Below, piece by piece: positions 62,450 to 64,000 of a stretch of DNA of 64,000 nucleotides. The position numbers and the translations under genes were made by a program. The notes below the pieces were generated by a model. It was not told the DNA's origin. It ran no database searches and saw only the letters and a program-made list of their open reading frames with translations. The stretch is from Clostridia bacterium (GTDB lineage Bacteria > Bacillota > Clostridia > TANB77 > UBA1234): NCBI GenBank assembly GCA_017469565.1, contig JAFUGC010000028.1:1-64000 (forward strand), read 5' to 3'. Numbering within the stretch: position 1 is the first letter of the stretch; each line of letters opens with the position of its first letter.

Positions 62450-64000
62450 ATGAGTGAGAAAAAGTGGTATTCATTTTCTGTACAGGATACGGCAGAAGAA
62501 TTAAAAACAAATTTAGAGGTTGGACTTTCAAGTGAAGAAGTTCAAAAAAGATATGAAACCTATGGAAAAAATGAAATTGTTTCTAAAAATAAAAAGCCAG
62601 TATGGAAGATGGTGGTAGAACAGTTTGCAGATTTTATGATTATTGTGCTTTTGATTGCTGCCATTGTTTCTGGAGTGGTGAGTCATGAGTATACAGATTC
62701 TATTATTATCTTGTTAATTGTGATACTAAATGCAGTGATAGGAGTAGTGCAGGAGCTTAAAGCACAAAAGTCACTTGATTCCTTGAAACAGCTTAGTGCG
62801 CCACATTGCAAAGTGCTTAGAAATGGAGATATTCAAAATATTGAGTCAAAGGATTTGGTACCGGGAGATGTTGTGATTTTAGAAACAGGCGATTCTATTC
62901 CAGCAGATTTAAGGCTTGTAGAAGCGGTTAATTTGAAAATACAAGAGTCTGCTTTGACGGGAGAATCGATGCCGGTTGAAAAAATGGCAGAGGCCTTAAA
63001 GAGCGATAATGTAGGAATTGGAGATAGGATTAACTGTGCCTTTTCTTCAGGTATTGTTACTTATGGAAGAGGAATGGGAATTGTGGTTGCTACTGGAATG
63101 GAAACGGAAGTTGGACATATTGCCACCATGCTGGATTCTGTAGATGATAGTGAAACACCTTTAAAGCAAAGACTAGAATCGCTTGGTAAGGTGCTTGGAA
63201 CGGCTGCTTTAATTATTTGCTTGGTGATATTTTTAGTAGGTTATTTCTTATATCATAGAGAGCCGTTAGAAATGTTTATGACTGCTGTCAGCCTTGCTGT
63301 TGCTGCAATTCCAGAGGGCCTTCCTGCGATTTCTACCATTGTTTTATCGCTTGGCGTGCAGAGAATGGTAAAAAGAAATGCTATTATTCGTACGTTACCA
63401 TCGGTTGAAACACTTGGTAGTGCTACTGTTATTTGTTCTGATAAGACGGGAACATTAACCCAAAACAGAATGACAGTAGAGAAAGTTTATTTTAACCATG
63501 AAAGTGTAAGTAGCATAGATAGTACTTCTCTTACCAGTGAACATTATCGTTTATTACTGCATTCTATGTCGCTTTGTAATGATTCTAAAATCAAAATGGA
63601 GGGAGATAGTGTTAAGGTTACTGGGGATCCTACAGAAACAGCATTAGTGGATTTAGGGCTTAAGAGCAGTTTATCCAAAGATGATTTAGAGAAAAGTTTT
63701 GTTCGTGCTGCTGAGATTCCTTTTGATTCTGAAAGAAAGCTTATGACCACGGTACATGCTATAAATGCAGAAAAAATAGAGAAAAATACAGCATTAGAAC
63801 TTTTGGATGGTGCGAATGGAAAATATGTGGTATATACCAAAGGTGGTGTAGATGAGCTTTTAGCAAGATGCACTAAGATAAGGTTAAATAATAATGATGA
63901 GGAACTTACTAAATCTCATATAGAAGAAATCTTAAAGGTAAATGATGAATATGCAGGGAATGCTTTGAGAGTGCTTGCCATGGCTTATAAGGTGATTGAT
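62450..64000 (+). CDS. Cation-transporting P-type ATPase, Ca2+-type (cut by window edge)
   Basis: ATG 62450 (AAGGAGG upstream) opens a frame that reaches the window end, 517 codons visible. N-terminal cation-ATPase domain (WYSFSVQDTAEELKTNLEVGLS), TGES actuator motif (LTGESMPVEK), the transmembrane PEGLP motif (AIPEGLPAISTIV) and phosphorylation site DKTGTLTQN. It is a P2A-type (SERCA/PMR1-like) pump, likely Ca2+ or Mn2+. The C-terminal about 350 residues lie outside the window. Confidence 0.93.
   Translation, partial: MSEKKWYSFSVQDTAEELKTNLEVGLSSEEVQKRYETYGKNEIVSKNKKPVWKMVVEQFADFMIIVLLIAAIVSGVVSHEYTDSIIILLIVILNAVIGVVQELKAQKSLDSLKQLSAPHCKVLRNGDIQNIESKDLVPGDVVILETGDSIPADLRLVEAVNLKIQESALTGESMPVEKMAEALKSDNVGIGDRINCAFSSGIVTYGRGMGIVVATGMETEVGHIATMLDSVDDSETPLKQRLESLGKVLGTAALIICLVIFLVGYFLYHREPLEMFMTAVSLAVAAIPEGLPAISTIVLSLGVQRMVKRNAIIRTLPSVETLGSATVICSDKTGTLTQNRMTVEKVYFNHESVSSIDSTSLTSEHYRLLLHSMSLCNDSKIKMEGDSVKVTGDPTETALVDLGLKSSLSKDDLEKSFVRAAEIPFDSERKLMTTVHAINAEKIEKNTALELLDGANGKYVVYTKGGVDELLARCTKIRLNNNDEELTKSHIEEILKVNDEYAGNALRVLAMAYKVID

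Overview
The window is a 64 kb stretch of AT-rich, gene-dense, mostly + strand DNA from what looks like an endospore-forming, S-layered Clostridia (Bacillota). Four things support this. There is a sigma-K checkpoint set (SpoIVFA-like, SpoIVFB-like, BofA-like) around rplU-rpmA-obg. There are three genes with SLH domains. There is a PilT ATPase and a pilin-like protein. MutL carries the endonuclease motif, and SD sites are strong AGGAGG with ATG/GTG/TTG starts. I see no tRNA, rRNA, CRISPR array, insertion sequence or origin.

Layout. 0-2.1 kb: end of yidD, pilT and an anchored protein of unknown function. 2.1-5.2 kb (minus strand): a Cys-rich orphan, then a DUF1538 / P-II-like membrane system with a 43-residue membrane peptide. 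5.4-13.5 kb: flavoprotein, orphan, acyl-CoA synthetase, three glycosyltransferases and the MntP Mn exporter. 13.5-20.5 kb: HtrA protease (minus), HD-GYP protein, formate-THF ligase, radical SAM protein, UDP-sugar pyrophosphorylase. 21-26.5 kb: spoIVFA-spoIVFB-pilin-like-rplU-rpmA-obg-bofA, the same order as the Bacillus spoIVF-obg locus but without prp/ysxB and spo0B. 26.6-33 kb: MurJ-type flippase, O-antigen-ligase-like polymerase, two GT4 enzymes and two DUF4330 modules, a probable surface-polysaccharide unit. 33-36.6 kb: rpmG-secE-nusG-rplK-rplA-rplJ-rplL, ending in a terminator with no rpoB. 36.8-54.6 kb: an unknown 420-aa protein, mutS-mutL-miaA, HlyD-like protein, sepF, divIVA, a cyclophilin lipoprotein, ruvA-rarA, paired half-size TSUP transporters, an anchored flavoprotein, a short AlaRS and a HIT protein. 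54.7-55.24 kb: a GC-rich island with its own promoter and terminator. 55.4-62.4 kb: three S-layer-type genes. 62.45 kb to the edge: a P-type Ca-ATPase.

Points for a second look. (1) The island at 54.7-55.24 kb (54% GC in its ORF by hand count) is either a transferred small gene or a structured RNA, and I recognise neither. (2) Two otherwise conserved genes, spoIVFB and murJ, are each interrupted by a one-base frameshift. (3) The AlaRS lacks both the beta-barrel part of the editing module and the C-terminal C-Ala domain. (4) L27 lacks the Firmicute N-terminal extension, and prp is absent from its usual place. (5) A glycosyltransferase is fused to a membrane-anchored DUF4330 domain, with a second DUF4330 gene next to it. 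(6) A family of terminator-like hairpins sharing GGGAC-type or CCGCACAAA-type cores is scattered between genes.

All functional calls rest on reading motifs and on remembered family patterns; no database search was run. Starts were chosen from Shine-Dalgarno position and family N-termini and are stated where they matter.
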